NCBI GenBank assembly: GCA_949318235.1
Contig: OX439131.1
Location: 41,694,693 to 41,758,692, forward strand
DNA length: 64,000 nucleotides
Reading direction: 5' to 3'
Source: Ecdyonurus torrentis
Taxonomy: Eukaryota; Arthropoda; Insecta; Ephemeroptera; Heptageniidae
The position numbers and the translations under genes were made by a program. Numbering within the stretch: position 1 is the first letter of the stretch; each line of letters opens with the position of its first letter. Shown here piece after piece: positions 29,447-43,920 of this stretch. Below the pieces are notes generated by a model. It saw only the letters and a list, made by a program, of their open reading frames with translations. It made no database searches and was not told the origin of the DNA.

Positions 29447-29723
29447 GTAAGCAAATGTTGCTTATTAATGTAACGTAATAATATGATCATTTCATCCTTA
29501 ATTCTTCTTATACATGAGTTTCTTTTTTAAATTTATTTTGAAGTCGTTAGATTTTAATAGTAACGTACCAGCAACTTCTAAAATTATTTATTATTATTAT
29601 TTTTTTGCAATTAAACCCTAAATTTTACAAACAAATCGCAAAAAAAAAAAAAAAAAAAAAAAAAACTTGCATTATTGCATTGGTATTGTTATTATTGCTA
29701 TTGCACTGTAACTATTGCATTGT

Positions 29724-29867
<144 letters not shown>

Positions 29868-31074
29868 ACTCTCACTATTTTGCGTACCATTTAGAGTTTA
29901 TTAACAGATTTTCTTTGCCTGAATATCCACTCAGAAAATATTTCATGAACTTAAAAAAAATCACACAAAAAATATAGACATATATTTTGACAAGAGCTCA
30001 TAACATAATAAAAATGTGATAGTCAATGTTGAAATTTATAATAATAGGATTTTTTTTCCAACACAAATATTTTCTACTTTTCATTCCACGAAAGAAAAAA
30101 AATACAAAAATCAATCATGCATTTCATATAAAATGGCGAAATGAAATGTGAAAGTTTTTTCTTTACTGTGCAGCAGCGATATAATTCTGCAAATGAAATC
30201 AGGGAGTAATATAGAAATGTATGTCAATATTATATTATTAAAGGTAAACTTTTTAAGTAAAGAAAATTGGTTTGCAAAAGAAGAAAAAAGTCTATATATA
30301 GTTTTAATGCCATTTTCTCTCTCCCATCCCCCCCTCTCTCTCTCCATTGCACAATTGTTCGTATAAGAATAAAGCAATTTCAACAATTACCGTAATAATA
30401 CAATGTGAATCTCCTTTAAACTTTACTTTTCTTACAAACTTTATTAGCTTGACTAATATCTTTTATCGTTCTTTGTTTAAATTTTTATGCAGCATTTTAG
30501 AAATCGAAATTTAAAGGAATGTTTCATGCGGCACGCATACTCAATTTCAGTATACATATTACAAACTGACTGAAATTGATACTGTGGCAAAACTGAATGG
30601 ATTAAATTTTTATAATATAGGTTACATACAAATTGAGAAAGTTGTTGACAAAAAAAAAAATTTAACTTTTGTGTAATGTATAAATGACAGTGTAATGTTA
30701 AAAAAGAAACAAGATATAATAAAAAAAATAAGAAGAGAAAGAAAAAGTAAGGGATGATGTTATTCAAAAGATTTGGTTTTCAAAGTGCGTACGCTTGTGG
30801 AAGCTTACTATCTTTTGGATTACAAAAATACTTTATTGTTGTTGTGTGTTTTTTTTTTTCCTTCTTTCTATATCCTTGTGTCTTTCTTAAAGTAAGAAAA
30901 ATTCTCTCTGTCTTTCTCCCTCTTGTTCTCAAATAAGAAAATTCATTGTCAGTACTAACACTATAAGGTTTAGTCTTTATACATATGAATTTCATGGTGG
31001 TTTAACATAAACTTTTTTTCTTTTATTTTTTTTTTCTTAAAATTTAAGTAAAGGTAAGTATATACGTCTGGATA

Positions 31075-31386
31075 AAATTTAGCCGCAAGATGTCAGTAGG
31101 GAAGTTTTGTTATAGTGGTGGCGCCCGGGTAGCTTTGTATAGGCGCCAGGCAGCCAGTACTTCAGTGATACCGAATCAGTCGAGCATTCGCGTGGATAGC
31201 GCGTGCATGCTTAACATATGCAATATTATCTAATAATATTGAGATTTTCACGTATATCAGTCATTTATCAAATATAAAAATTTAATCACGTGTAGTTAAT
31301 TCATAAGTGATATATAAATCTTTAGTAAAAATAAATAATAATAAGTGTCATATAATAAACAAAATGATAAACTAAATGGTGTAAAT
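31075..31386 (+). promoter_or_regulatory. Probable promoter and 5' UTR of the signal-peptide exon
   Basis: About 140 bases at 31075-31215 are clearly richer in G, C and CpG than the DNA on either side, which is what a core promoter or first exon looks like in an AT-rich animal genome. Two initiator-like TCAGT motifs are present, near 31155 (TTCAGTG) and 31176 (ATCAGTCGAG); TCAGT is the usual initiator in arthropods. From about 31220 to the start codon the sequence is AT-rich with two tiny upstream reading frames, ATG at 31364 and ATG at 31376, each closed within a few codons. A strong donor-like GTAAGTAT near 31052 suggests an upstream non-coding exon is also possible. The transcription start is inferred, not seen. 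Confidence 0.45.
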
Positions 31387-31489
31387 ATGTGTAAGAAGTT
31401 GACAGATCAAATGACGTACCGGGGTTTCGCACCCTGGACCACGTTATGTATTGTCATCTTTATATCAGCTACGTCGGATGCAATAACAG
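31387..31489 (+). CDS. Putative first coding exon encoding a signal peptide (partial gene)
   Basis: The ATG at 31387 has A at -3 and opens 34 codons plus one base. The N-terminus MCKKLTDQMTYRGF is basic and polar, followed by a hydrophobic core (about residues 15-28: APWTTLCIVIFISA) and a small-residue stretch TSDA that could be a signal peptidase site. This is the layout of a secretory signal peptide or signal anchor. The exon ends ACAG|GTCAGT at 31489/31490, one base from the consensus donor, leaving codon phase 1. Codon use is more G+C-rich than in the flanks. The encoded product is probably a secreted or membrane protein, but I do not recognise the family. Reading past the donor the frame closes at 31554, in AT-rich intron-like sequence. 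Downstream exons would lie in the rest of the window or beyond it. Confidence 0.5.
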
Positions 31490-32192
31490 GTCAGTTGTTT
31501 GTTTTATCCATATATAATTTATTTTTTTCAACAAACGAAAAGTATATTGTATAAGTATACTGGAGATGTAAATTTTGCCGACCGGCTTTTTCATTTTTTC
31601 AATTCATATCTTTTCATGTTATACCGATATTACTTTTTCCAGTTATATAAAAAATAATATCAAAAGTGAAAAATTTTGTTTATTTTTTTTTTTACACACA
31701 ATATTTCCATGCATACTTTTACTGAGTTCTTGCAGAACGCAAGCAGGAAGCTTTGTAATAACAATTTTAAATAAAAGTAAAAAAAAAATATATATATATA
31801 TAATTTAAAATAAAACTGATTTTTCATTTAATAATATTGTTACTATTAGAAAATTCAAGTTAAACTTTAATTTTTTGAATTAAGAAAATTAAAGATTCAA
31901 TAGTATATATTTATACACGAATTTAAAGTTACATTTTATACTAATAGTAATAAAAATAAATAAGCAAAGAATAAAGAAAAGTTTTGTATCTAGAAAAGTT
32001 TGAAAAATAAAATAAGATTTTACACTCGATTCCGTATGTCAATAAAAATTAAATCAAGACAAACAACAATTGAATCAGCTGAGAGCGCAGAACTACACAA
32101 TTTCTTGCCAAAGGAATAAAACTTTTTTTTTATTATTCAAACAAAATAAAATCACTAACACCTGCTAACAGTTTATGTATTATTATGTGTTT

Positions 32193-32307
<115 letters not shown>

Positions 32308-33535
32308 AATTAATTTTTTTAGATTATGCAAATCTTTTTATATATTTATAATCCTCATTTACATAATTAACAACTGGAGGATTTGAAACTCTTTCAAGTT
32401 GTTAAGCTAACAATTAGTTGAAACGAGATTCTTAAATGTTGTGCTTCAATGTGTTGATTCACGTATACGTGCTAAGCTTTGATGATTTATTTTTTATTTA
32501 TTTATTTTTTGAACAAAAAAATATACAGAAGAGATTTTTTTAATAGAGTTACTGCCTGAAAATTTGCTTTCTAAGACTAAATCCATAGTTTAACATTATT
32601 AAAATGTAAATATAAACATTCACTTTTTTTTATATTTTTTTTTGCTAGTATGAAATGTTAATTAATTTTTCATCGCAAATTATTTAGCAATATTTTCATA
32701 TTTTAGGTATCTTTCTACTAAAAACACTAACACAGCAGATACAATCTGTACCAGTTTTTTTTTTTTTTTTTTTTTTTTTAAGTTTACTGCTACTTTCATC
32801 TCTCCTCCTTATTTTGATTCAAAATACCGTGTTTTTTGACTTAAACAACGAAGTAACTATACATTTTTAGTATATCAAAATATATGTTATGTTACCATGT
32901 ATGATTTGGCATAACACGTGTTTTAAATTTTAATATTTGCATATTACATTTTTTTAAACAAGTCAAAGAGTGAAAAAAAGGCATTCGCGACAAGTGGTGT
33001 AAGACCATTAATTGATCTGATTTTCATTTTAAAAATCATATGTACTTAACTACCAGTGTAACTAAGTTTCATTTATTTATATTATTTATTTTTTCAATTT
33101 TGTAATTTTGCTGTATATTTCAAATTAACTACAAAATAGAATTAGAAATTTTCAGTCATTATCTCAAATTTCAAGAATAGTTTTTATTAATTTTAAGCAA
33201 GAATAAACTCATACGATAATTAAAATTGAAATGAAACATTTTCATATTACAAATTTCGCAGAAAAAAAAATAAAAAACTTTTTTTTTTTTTTTTTAATTG
33301 ACTGTTAACATTTTAATTTTAAACTTTTCATGCTGAACTTTTTTTTCTTTCTTTTTTTGGCTCGAAATTAAAAGTTAACATATTCTTGAAGTACTTTTTT
33401 GTGTAATCGACAGTTGTAAAATATTCTAGTTTTGTAACGCATTTTGTTACGAACAGTGAGCAGAACTCAAGAGTATCCTAGAGGTTATGCAACTGTTAGA
33501 GCACACACAAGTTGAAATTAAACGCAACAGCAGTC

Positions 33536-33536
<1 letters not shown>

Positions 33537-33596
<60 letters not shown>

Positions 33597-33603
33597 TTCT
33601 CTC
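33537..33603. repeat. (CT)n microsatellite with degenerate end
   Basis: About 54 bp of pure CT, followed by CTCTTTCTCTCG and GCTCGCTAGC. Confidence 0.95.
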
Positions 33604-33779
33604 GCTCGCTAGCTCTCTTACATGCTAAACTACAACATTTTACAACGTATATGAATTTTAATGCTCCAACTAAATGAATATAAAGTTTCAAATTTGTTCC
33701 AGTTCTAAAATTTCTTAAATAATACAAGAACTGTGTAGTAATTGTTTAAAGAATATAATATATACGTGTGTACAGTACG

Positions 33780-33831
<52 letters not shown>
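33780..33831. repeat. (TA)n microsatellite
   Basis: TA of about 52 bp with one interruption. Confidence 0.93.
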
Positions 33832-33833
<2 letters not shown>

Positions 33834-34495
33834 TAATTATAATAATAAAAAATGTACGTAAAAAGAATTTTAAATTAAATTTCAATTTTCTAAGGTTGCA
33901 CCTTTGTTATAAATAATTTAAAATAAATTTATATAAGTTTAAAAATTATTCTTATATACAGTATAGTATTAAAAATAAATAAGTTTTTTTTTATCCAATT
34001 ATTACAATGAAGTGTACAATAAATTTTAGTGATAAGAAAAAAAAATCGACGTATCAAAAGCAATAACCATATATTAAACTGGCTTAAAATGTTCAATATG
34101 TTTAAATCCCCTTATTTTTTGTGTGTGTATGTTCGTATATATATATATATATGTGTGTGTGTAAAGTGTGTAGGTTTTGATGGTTCCACACTAATGCTAT
34201 CTTCCTATAATTTAGTTAAAGTTGACTATTACGCCCCTTATGTCACTTAACAAAGTTACAGTTTTATTTTAGTGGCTGAGAAAGAGTTGACAATGTGTAC
34301 TTGATGAAACGCAAGATGTAATATATATTTTTTGTTCCTTTACTTTATTATTATTATTTTAAGATTGCTTTGAGAATTAATTTATTACTTTATAAAGAGA
34401 TGAAATTTCTTTTCCTTGTTCTATATTTTATTACTTATATTACAGTAAAAACATTTTTTTTTTATGACAGTACCGTAAATTGTTAAAACAGCATG

Positions 34496-34503
<8 letters not shown>

Positions 34504-34583
<80 letters not shown>

Positions 34584-34594
34584 ATATATATATA
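34504..34594. repeat. (TA)n microsatellite
   Basis: About 90 bp with a phase slip near 34572. Confidence 0.96.
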
Positions 34595-35614
34595 ATTTTT
34601 TTTATTGTATTTACTAGAATTGTGTTTTATAAATTGAAACAATCTTGTGTTACAGTAATTGAAGCATTACATAAAATAATCTCATTTATTGACCATTTGT
34701 AACACAGTTAAATATGTTTCCAAAAACAACATTAGAAATTGTCAACGAGTTTCCAAACGTTTATCCATCTATCGTATTTTTACGCACATTATTGTCTCTC
34801 TCTCTTTTTTTTTCTTTTTGATTACGTTAAGTAATGAGTTGTTTTGAACCTTCTTTCAAGAGAGTTATTATAATATAATTCACGGATAAAATTAAAAACT
34901 AATTATGTAAGACCAATTTTGCAAGAACAACATAATTTATGCAATATGGATAATTATTATGCTGAACAGCCTTACATTATAAACAGCATAATAATAATAA
35001 TTTATTCAATTCTTAAATATCAACATTTATGATATATTACATACAATTATTTTATGCAACATATCCATAATGTAATTTCTTTTATCTATGAGGAAAAGGA
35101 GAGGGAAAATATTCCAGACATTTTTTTTTTAATTCACTGCTATATCGTCTTTTAATAAAAAAAAAATTAAAAAAAAAATTAAAAAAAAATAAAATGGGAT
35201 GGAACATTAAAGTTGCTTGTATCTTTGTGCAAAAACAAAACAAAACAATAAAAATATACAAAATAAATAAAATAAAATCAGTAAGGAAAGTCTTGAGACT
35301 AAAAACCAATTTAAAACTTGTTATTTTAAATCTTTCAACACTTGAATTGGTCATTGAAGCTTTATAAAGTTACAACATTTCAATTGACCCTGGAACTTTA
35401 TTTATCTCTTAATCTTATTTCTCACTTGACTGATGATGCATCAAAACACGCTTTAAAAACAAAATAAAACATCTATACTTGGTAACAGATGCATTTTATG
35501 CACAGTATATTTTCTTACGCAATCAAACTAACAAATACAATACAAAAAGTAATATTATGTTTCCTTTATATTTTTAAAGAACAATTTTTATAAAATAATT
35601 TGTTTGTAATAGAT

Positions 35615-35856
35615 CAAGGTCCATATAATAAAGAGGTTGAGCGCAACACAAAACTCGCGCAGTTGATTTTATTTTGTGATGGATGTACTTGATTTTAAGC
35701 CAATATGATGCCGTTCACCAGCGTTCACCAGTTACGTCACTGATAAGGTGAATAAAAATACACCCGGTGATATGACGTCTTTGGTGAATTCCTTTAAGCT
35801 GCGCGACCTTGGCCAAACTTTTCCCGGAGCATCTAACCTCATATATATGGACCTTG
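35615..35856. mobile_element. Inverted-repeat element with CAAGGTCCATATA ends
   Basis: The element has 13-bp perfect terminal repeats, CAAGGTCCATATA...TATATGGACCTTG. The similarity extends weakly inward (AGGTTGAGCGC against AGGTTAGATGC). The interior is G+C-richer than the flanks and contains a direct repeat CGTTCACCAG twice at about 35713-35731. A (TA)n tract begins a few bases beyond the right end. Confidence 0.65.
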
Positions 35857-35859
35857 GGA

Positions 35860-35988
<129 letters not shown>

Positions 35989-36178
35989 TATTATTAAAAT
36001 TCTAGTTGCGTATATTGTAATTTGAATTAAAATTGTATTCAGCCTATTTTATTTTGTTTTATAATAAATATTTTAATTTATTTAAATGTTCTTAAATTGT
36101 TTTTATAATATTATTTAAATTATTTTATTACAAGTTTTATAACGCACTGTTTTATTGTTATATTTTGTTTTGCTTTTT

Positions 36179-36182
<4 letters not shown>

Positions 36183-36210
<28 letters not shown>
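36183..36210. repeat. (GA)n microsatellite
   Basis: Pure GA of about 28 bp. Confidence 0.92.
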
Positions 36211-36213
<3 letters not shown>

Positions 36214-36863
36214 CGTAATAGGCCTAGAAATTTATTCATAAATTATATTCTGAATTTTTTAGATTGTGTTAAATAAATTCTTCAAAAAATATGACTTTTT
36301 TTTTGCGAATGACGAATTACAACAAGTATCTGATAAAACTAACAGACGTTATAATACAAAAACTAGGTGAAAAATAATCTGAAATTTATTTTGTATAAAA
36401 CAATTTGTCATAACGTTTTTATATTTTCTTGGAATTATAGTATATAAAATGTATAGTATACTGTATTGCATATTGCAGCATTAAAATCAAATTAAGCGAG
36501 ATAGTTGTTTAAAAACATTCATTAACATTATTAGTGCATAAAATTTTAAGCTTTGCATAGAAATAAATTATATTATACCGTTCATTTTTAACATTGCATT
36601 TCCTCTGTACATTGTTGTCATACTTCCATACAAATTTTAAGTTAATGTAATTGCTATTTTATACTATACTTACTTTACTCGTTTCTTCAAGGTTAATAGT
36701 CTTGTGTGCTTTTCTGCATTGTGTAAATTAGTAATCTTTCACGTGTGTAGTTTGAAGCATTATGTTTGAAAAATCAGCTCAATAAAAAATAACATGACGT
36801 AATATGTTGTAATTAACATTAAAAAAATAATCATTACAATTAAACTTAATTTGGAAAGAAAAA

Positions 36864-37189
36864 TTAAAGGAATAGATCAGAGAAAAACATAAGCATTTAT
36901 ATCACAAAACCCTTGATGGGATTTACATAAATAACATTAGTTTGTCTCAAAACACAACAGTACAATGATCAAAAAATTCAATTTATGCAGCCCGCACAAC
37001 ATTTTCATACTAATTTTTGCATGTCTTAAACATGAATTTTCACGCAAATTGCATACTTTACAGTTTTTTTTACGCTCTCTCGTGGGGCTACATTAACTTT
37101 CTGGTAAAAATTGTCATCAGTTTCGAAGATCCCATTTCATGTTTATTCATTAAAAAACACATGTTGTTTTATGTGGTCTATGACTTTAA
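36864..37189 (+). mobile_element. Family A MITE, copy 5
   Basis: This copy is about 326 bp, with TTAAAGGAATAGATCAG at one end and GGTCTATGACTTTAA at the other. It aligns throughout with the reverse complement of copy 2. The CRE core is lost here (CATGTCTTAAACATG). A 67-codon frame crossing it is spurious. Confidence 0.85.
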
Positions 37190-37860
37190 TTATAATAGTT
37201 TTGTAAACGTTTCCTTATGAATATTGAAACTTAAATTAAATTGGCACATTTTACAAAATATTGTACCCATGATAAAAAAAATCAGTATTATACTGTTCTG
37301 ACAAAAGTTTACTATAAAATAAACATAAGTTTCATATTTAGAGATAATTTCTAGGTCAATGAATTCTATATTTGTAATTATATTCACTACATTAATATTA
37401 ATATTGTAACTAAAAGTAATATCAATTATTTTAAATATAATATTTATAATGAGAATACTATTAATTATTATTTTATTTAATTTTAATTGCTTTTCAAATA
37501 AAATAAACTTTTTATATTTAATAATGTATTATTTATATTATTATTCTCTATACTGTATATTATTATATAAAATGAATTAATTTTTAATGTACTAGAGTAT
37601 ATTAAATTTTTAATCATAGATTCATTTTACTTTTACTATAATTATATAAAATAATGTTGAAAAGTGAGTTTATTGATTTGTAATATATTTTCCTATGTTG
37701 ATAGTTAAAACACGCAGACAAAAATTTAATGATTAGAATTTATTGTGTAGTACATATAAAAACAATTCTTTTTTTTTTTCTTAAATCATTCACAATATTC
37801 AACCCAAAGGCCGAGGCCTTATCGGCTGGTTCATATAGTAGGTTATTTCACTTATCAACC

Positions 37861-38175
37861 ATATAGGGTGTATGCATTCATGTTAAAGTCGACACCATGT
37901 TGGATCACTCAATAACATGGGCGGCATAGGAAAATAACTCATTTGGGTAGTTTAAAAACATGCTGCAATATTTTTGAGAACATTGATGCTGTAATTATAT
38001 TGAATTAGTATCTCAATTATGTGATAAAAATAACAATAACAAAAAATTAAACAATTTTCTAAAGAAAATTGCCTTAAACGAAGTTTGTCCTATGCTTAGC
38101 AATGCTATTCACTACTACAGTATGGCCTCCAAGCAAAGCGCATTAACTATGATGTCATGTGGATAAACCATACAC
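37861..38175 (+). mobile_element. Family B MITE, copy 2
   Basis: The copy starts ATATAGGGTGTATGCATTC and ends near GGATAAACCATACAC. It carries all the family B blocks in the same order as copy 1, with a small AAGC duplication in CCAAGCAAAGCGC. Confidence 0.85.
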
Positions 38176-38651
38176 TTCGTTATTTATTTATAACAACACC
38201 CCCCGCCCCAAATTGTTCTAACTTTTGAAAACAACAAAAGAAAATAAGCAAAAATAAAAAATATTTTGAAAATTTTAGTGTCATTTAAATATAAGGTTTT
38301 ATATTTTAATTGATAAATTATTCAATTGTATTTCTCTTATTCATTATAATTATTCTTAATATGAAAAATTATAATTTTTCAAATAAATATTCTTATGATT
38401 CTTTTTTAAACTTGATTTTAACTAGTTAAATCTTTCAGATTTAAAATAATCTGATTCCATAATTTTGGCATAATTTATTCATCATTAATGAAGCAACTAT
38501 GTTACAGAGCATAAATATTTGGACAATTCCAATAGTAATATTTATGCTATTTGATGTGATAAGACTAAAGGAGATCTTGGTCTAAAATAAATAAATAAAA
38601 AAATCAATGATAAATCACGATATGTGACTAATATATTATATTATACAATTC

Positions 38652-38785
38652 TATGCCCTTGAACCCGCTTGTACCATCATAAACTGGTCAAAAACTTGAA
38701 AAGTAGGCAGCCCGCTTTACTTTACCTACTTTACAGTTTTTAACCAACCGCATTTTGTGATAGCACAGAAGGATTAAGGGACATA
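38652..38785. mobile_element. Short inverted-repeat element
   Basis: TATGCCCTTGAACCC at the left and GGATTAAGGGACATA at the right are inverted. Inside, GGTCAAAAACTTGAAAAGTA pairs with TACTTTACAGTTTTTAACC. Total about 134 bp; the pairing is imperfect. Confidence 0.5.
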
Positions 38786-39489
38786 ATATATTATGTATAT
38801 ATGGTGGTTCCATCTCATGAATTTTACGATTTTAATTTAATAATATGAGGCTAGAATCCCTTTAAGAGTATTTTTATACACTATGAATAGAATAATATAA
38901 TATTTTCACATGATTATGCGGGATATTTAAGTATCAATGAATGAATGCACTTTTAACTTTTACTTTCTTCTTTCAGTGCACCCATTACTTTAGCCTATTT
39001 TATTAACTGTAATATCAGTACCATAATACATGGTATTATGGTATTTTGTTCCATTCTTATAAAAATATAAAAGAAAATATTATACATGATTTTTAAAACT
39101 CATTCATTCATAATTTTTAATAAGGTTTACTATAACTAATTAAATAAAGTACTTTATTTTCACTCTCCTCTTAAACCCTGTGATAAAAAATTAATAAAAT
39201 AAGCACACAATTTACTACATTACTATTAAATACAAATCAGGAAGTTATCAATGTAATTAATTTATATTATTTACAAAGATAAAGAAGAGATTATGTAATT
39301 TACTGTGGAAACAAAAAAAAATAAAGGGACCGGACAAAAGGAAGTGCATTTTGTATCATGTATATTTGATATTATACACTGACTACTGACTCATAAGTAG
39401 AGGTTTATGCAATAGTAGATCTGATGTTCTTTATGAAGTTAGCTTATTATTATTATTACAGTTAACTGGATTGCGATTGTGGTTGTAAA

Positions 39490-39558
<69 letters not shown>
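39490..39558. repeat. (CT)n microsatellite
   Basis: Pure CT of about 68 bp. Confidence 0.96.
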
Positions 39559-39559
<1 letters not shown>

Positions 39560-40616
39560 ATAATACACTACGACCACTATACCATATCCTACACAACCCG
39601 CTCTCCTCTAGTATATTATTCTCCACCTAGGCAGGCAAAACTATGTATAGTTTACGTTACACCTCTTGATTCTAATATTATATGGACGAGTGGGTATTAT
39701 TATACATTCCATAGGCAAACCCGTATACCGAGGTATATCATGTATATTTTGTATAAATAAATAAATAATGCACAAGCACTATGTTTAAGCTATAAACTCT
39801 ATAGCAAGTTTTGGGAGCTTTTATATAATATTCTATTATAAAATTTAATATAACAATTTTTAATATAAATAAAAATATATATATAAGACTTTCCTATTTT
39901 ATTTAACAAATAAAGTAATTGAAATATAAATAAAGAAATAATTGTTATATAATGTATTTTAAATGCATTAAAAAAAATCGTAGTAAAAATTAAGTGAGGA
40001 TTAAATAAATCCATCGTGTTTTTATGAGTTTTATATTTTTTAATTTGGTTTCTTTTGATGTAGCTGAGTTACAATTACTATAAAGGAAAAAAAAATGAAA
40101 TGAAAGACTCTTTTATAATGTACAATTATTCTCCTTTTTCATTCGTTTGATAAGTTTTATTTATCTACAAAAGTTTTTTTACGCTTGTAAAACATTAAAA
40201 CAAAGTGCATCCTCATGAATTAATTTATAGCGCAGTTGTTTGCTTATATATTATAGAGAATGGTAGAAAACTCGCTTACTGTGATAATTATAGCATGTGT
40301 GCATTTTTATGTAATTTTATAACAATCATTGAAAAACTATTATAATGAGTGGAAATTTGTTATATTTCAATGTGTAATTTTATGCATAATACATGTTGAA
40401 ATTTGTTTATTTATTTGTATATTCTCTTTAAATTTCTAATAAGAGTAAAAGCATTAAAAGTAATCATGTATTCTTTTTACATTTTCATTTTTTGATTGTT
40501 TATTTTTACACAAAAAGTATCTAAATCACTTTGATTTACAATTAAAAGTATCACATAGCATCTAATTTTGAAATTTTTAATTTTTTTTTTAATTAATATC
40601 TTATTCTTTATTAAAG

Positions 40617-40712
40617 TTGCCACGATAAACTCAGGGCAAATGTCAATATACTTTTACGTAAAAGAGTTAAAATGTCAAAAATATATCATTAATATAAAAA
40701 ATTCTATGACAG
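40617..40712 (+). CDS. Speculative internal exon, phase 1-1, 32 codons
   Basis: A T-rich tract ending TTTATTAAAG precedes 40617, and the segment ends ATGACAG|GTAAGC, a very good donor, at 40712/40713. Entered in phase 1 (the phase left by the exon at 31387-31489) it stays open for its whole 96 bases and leaves phase 1 again. The residues begin VATINSGQMSIYF and then become rich in K, I, N and Y, as expected of random AT-rich DNA. An open run of this length arises by chance in roughly one case in twenty at this composition, so the phase match is suggestive only. I recognise no domain. Confidence 0.15.
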
Positions 40713-42270
40713 GTAAGCTTAATATATTAAAACCTATAAAAAAAACTAATCTATATAAAATTTTTAGAATTTGAATTTGTATAAACCTCTCTTTTCTGTC
40801 TATTAAATATTAATTATATCCCTAACCGGATGAAACGTAGTGTTAAATAATTTTATAGCATATTTAAAACAACATGATGTTTGTTGTAGTATATATAAAA
40901 TATGGTAACGAGATAATTCATAAATTAGCATTCACTTAGGCAGGAAATAATGTGTAAAATTGAGTGGACGATCAAGCTAACCAGGCCACTTTCTCTCAAC
41001 GATATAATCATCAATATTTATATTTCATTTTAGGGTTGAAGTAAAAAGGGGTGTAACATATAACACTTCCTGAATATCATGATATATATAAAATAGAGTA
41101 ATTCACATTTATAAATTAACTCTCTCCCATTTAAAGCTAAATAATTACATCAATAATTTTTTATCACTGACAATGTCAAAATTTTGATATAAAATAAATA
41201 AAATTTAATAATACTATTATACTAAAAATATAATATCATGTTATTCATACAAAAAAATATTTATATATATTAATTATAAATGATATCACTGGACAATTTT
41301 TTAATAATATTTTTAATAATAATAAATACTGTATGGTGCAAAATATGTTTTTTAATAATTTATAATTATGTGTATATAGATTTTATATTTATTTACATAA
41401 AAATTGAATGTCAGTATTTAAATTTACATATTCTCTATAATACATAAATTCATTATAACTTTCACCAAGCAAATTTTATATATATATTTTTTATTATTAT
41501 TCTCTTTCGTTTTGTGTTATAGTTAAATTATTATTTAAAATAAAAACTTTTTACATATTTCGTCAGCAAGACTCTATCTCTTAAGATCAGATGAATATTT
41601 TTATGATGAAAAAAAAATACATATAAAAAAAAGTAGTGAGTGAAAAAAAAAAAAAAAAAGTGAACTGAGAAAGTTTTGAACAAAAATATTGTAACTTTTG
41701 TGTGTTATAATAATAATAAAAATGAATCTATTATGATGCTGATATAGGAAGAAAAAGTATAGTATATAAAACTATCTTGTAACTTTTTTTAGCTATTTTA
41801 AAATATGTATTATATAATATAAAAAAAAAAAACTTCAGATTGAGCTGTTGAAAATTTATAGAGTTCTTATAATCTAAAAGGATTTAGTAAACATTAGTGC
41901 GTAGGCATGTAATAATGTTCTAGCTGAGAGGAAGGGGAGAGGGGAGGAGGGGTGTTACTTTACTGTAGTGACCGAGCATGATGGACCTAACTCTTCGCCT
42001 GGCATCAAGTGCTTTAACTTAGCTATCTACCAAATTGTTGTAAATCTAAACTAACTTTTAGTTAGGGTGCAACTGTATCTCAACATTTCAACTGTTCTAA
42101 TCATTTTATTTTTATAATCGTTCATTCTAAAAAGGGTTTCATGCTATTATATATATTTTTTTCATAGTATACATAAAATTTTGATATTGAAAATTATAGT
42201 TAAGAACAATGTATTTGTGAAAACTGTTATTGAATAAACATATATATAAATATATGAGTAAATAATTAAA

Positions 42271-42757
<487 letters not shown>

Positions 42758-43803
42758 AAAAATGCACAAATACAGGTGATAGGGAATGCTCCACAATGCA
42801 ATGTAGTAAAACAAGAAGAACTTTTAAGTTACGACATACTTTTCACATCTTTATTACTCTCACATAACGTCTAATTTCAGAAAATACTAACAGTAAGATT
42901 TACTTGAACAAATAAAAATAATTTATTTATGACCAATTAAAACTCAGACTTCTTGATATAAACCATTGTAAGAGATATATAAAATTATTAATAGAGATTT
43001 AACTTTAAATTATTTACTTTAATACTCTCTTATGTATTAGAAAATAAAAAATCTTACTCATAATAATCTTAAATTTTAATATTTAATCCGTTGTGGGATT
43101 TTCTTTAGTATATAATAAAATTCGATATTGCAGTAAGTTTAGATTAAAATATAAATATAGGGGAGGAAGAAGAAAACGAATATTATTATTATGTATGTGA
43201 TATCTCACTCAGTTAAAACTCAGGCATATTTTATGTAATCATTTCATTAAGTTATAAGTGAGTGAAGAGAGAGAGAGAGAGAGAGAGGGAGGGAGAGCAA
43301 GAGAGACAGAGAATGTTGTGTCGAGTTTGTCCCACGGGAGTGTTTGTTGCACTCCACGTCACACCAAAGTGTAACTTTCACAAGCTTTTACCTTCCTAAA
43401 GTTTGTCAAGAATATAACAATTATTTAGTCTTTTCTCTCCCTCTTTCGTCTTTCATCCACTCAACTTGCTCTCATTTTTTTCTCTCTGTCTCTCTTGAAA
43501 TTTTTAAAAAGGAACTCAGAAAACTTTATTGTTTTTCTTTCTTTTTTTTTCTCTCTCTTCTTCTCTTTCTCTCATTCTTTTTCTTTATAATATGAAAGTT
43601 ACATTTTGTGGAAGACTGGATAACGGATGAGTGCTTTGGATCCTCCTACTGTTACTATATCCAGCTCAATAATAGATCTCTCTCTCTCTCTCTTTTTCTT
43701 TTTTTTTTTACTTTTTTTGGGTTTCTTATATACTGGTACATTGCTTGAGGGTATACTTAACTATATAGGGGAAAAACCCTAAAGTCTGTTCTAAAAAATA
43801 GAA

Positions 43804-43806
43804 AGA

Positions 43807-43898
<92 letters not shown>

Positions 43899-43920
43899 AA
43901 GAGAGAGAGAAAGAAAGAAA
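43804..43920. repeat. (GA)n microsatellite
   Basis: About 90 bp of GA with a GAAA-rich end. Shorter GA (43267-43287) and CT (43676-43693) tracts lie nearby, making 43.2-43.9 kb a purine/pyrimidine-skewed zone. Confidence 0.95.

Larger units (their letters stand above)
38786..42270. other. AT-rich DNA
   Basis: The stretch holds a CT array at 39490 and the speculative exon at 40617. A G-rich purine tract lies at about 41930-41955 (GAGGAAGGGGAGAGGGGAGG). Nothing else is supported. Confidence 0.5.
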
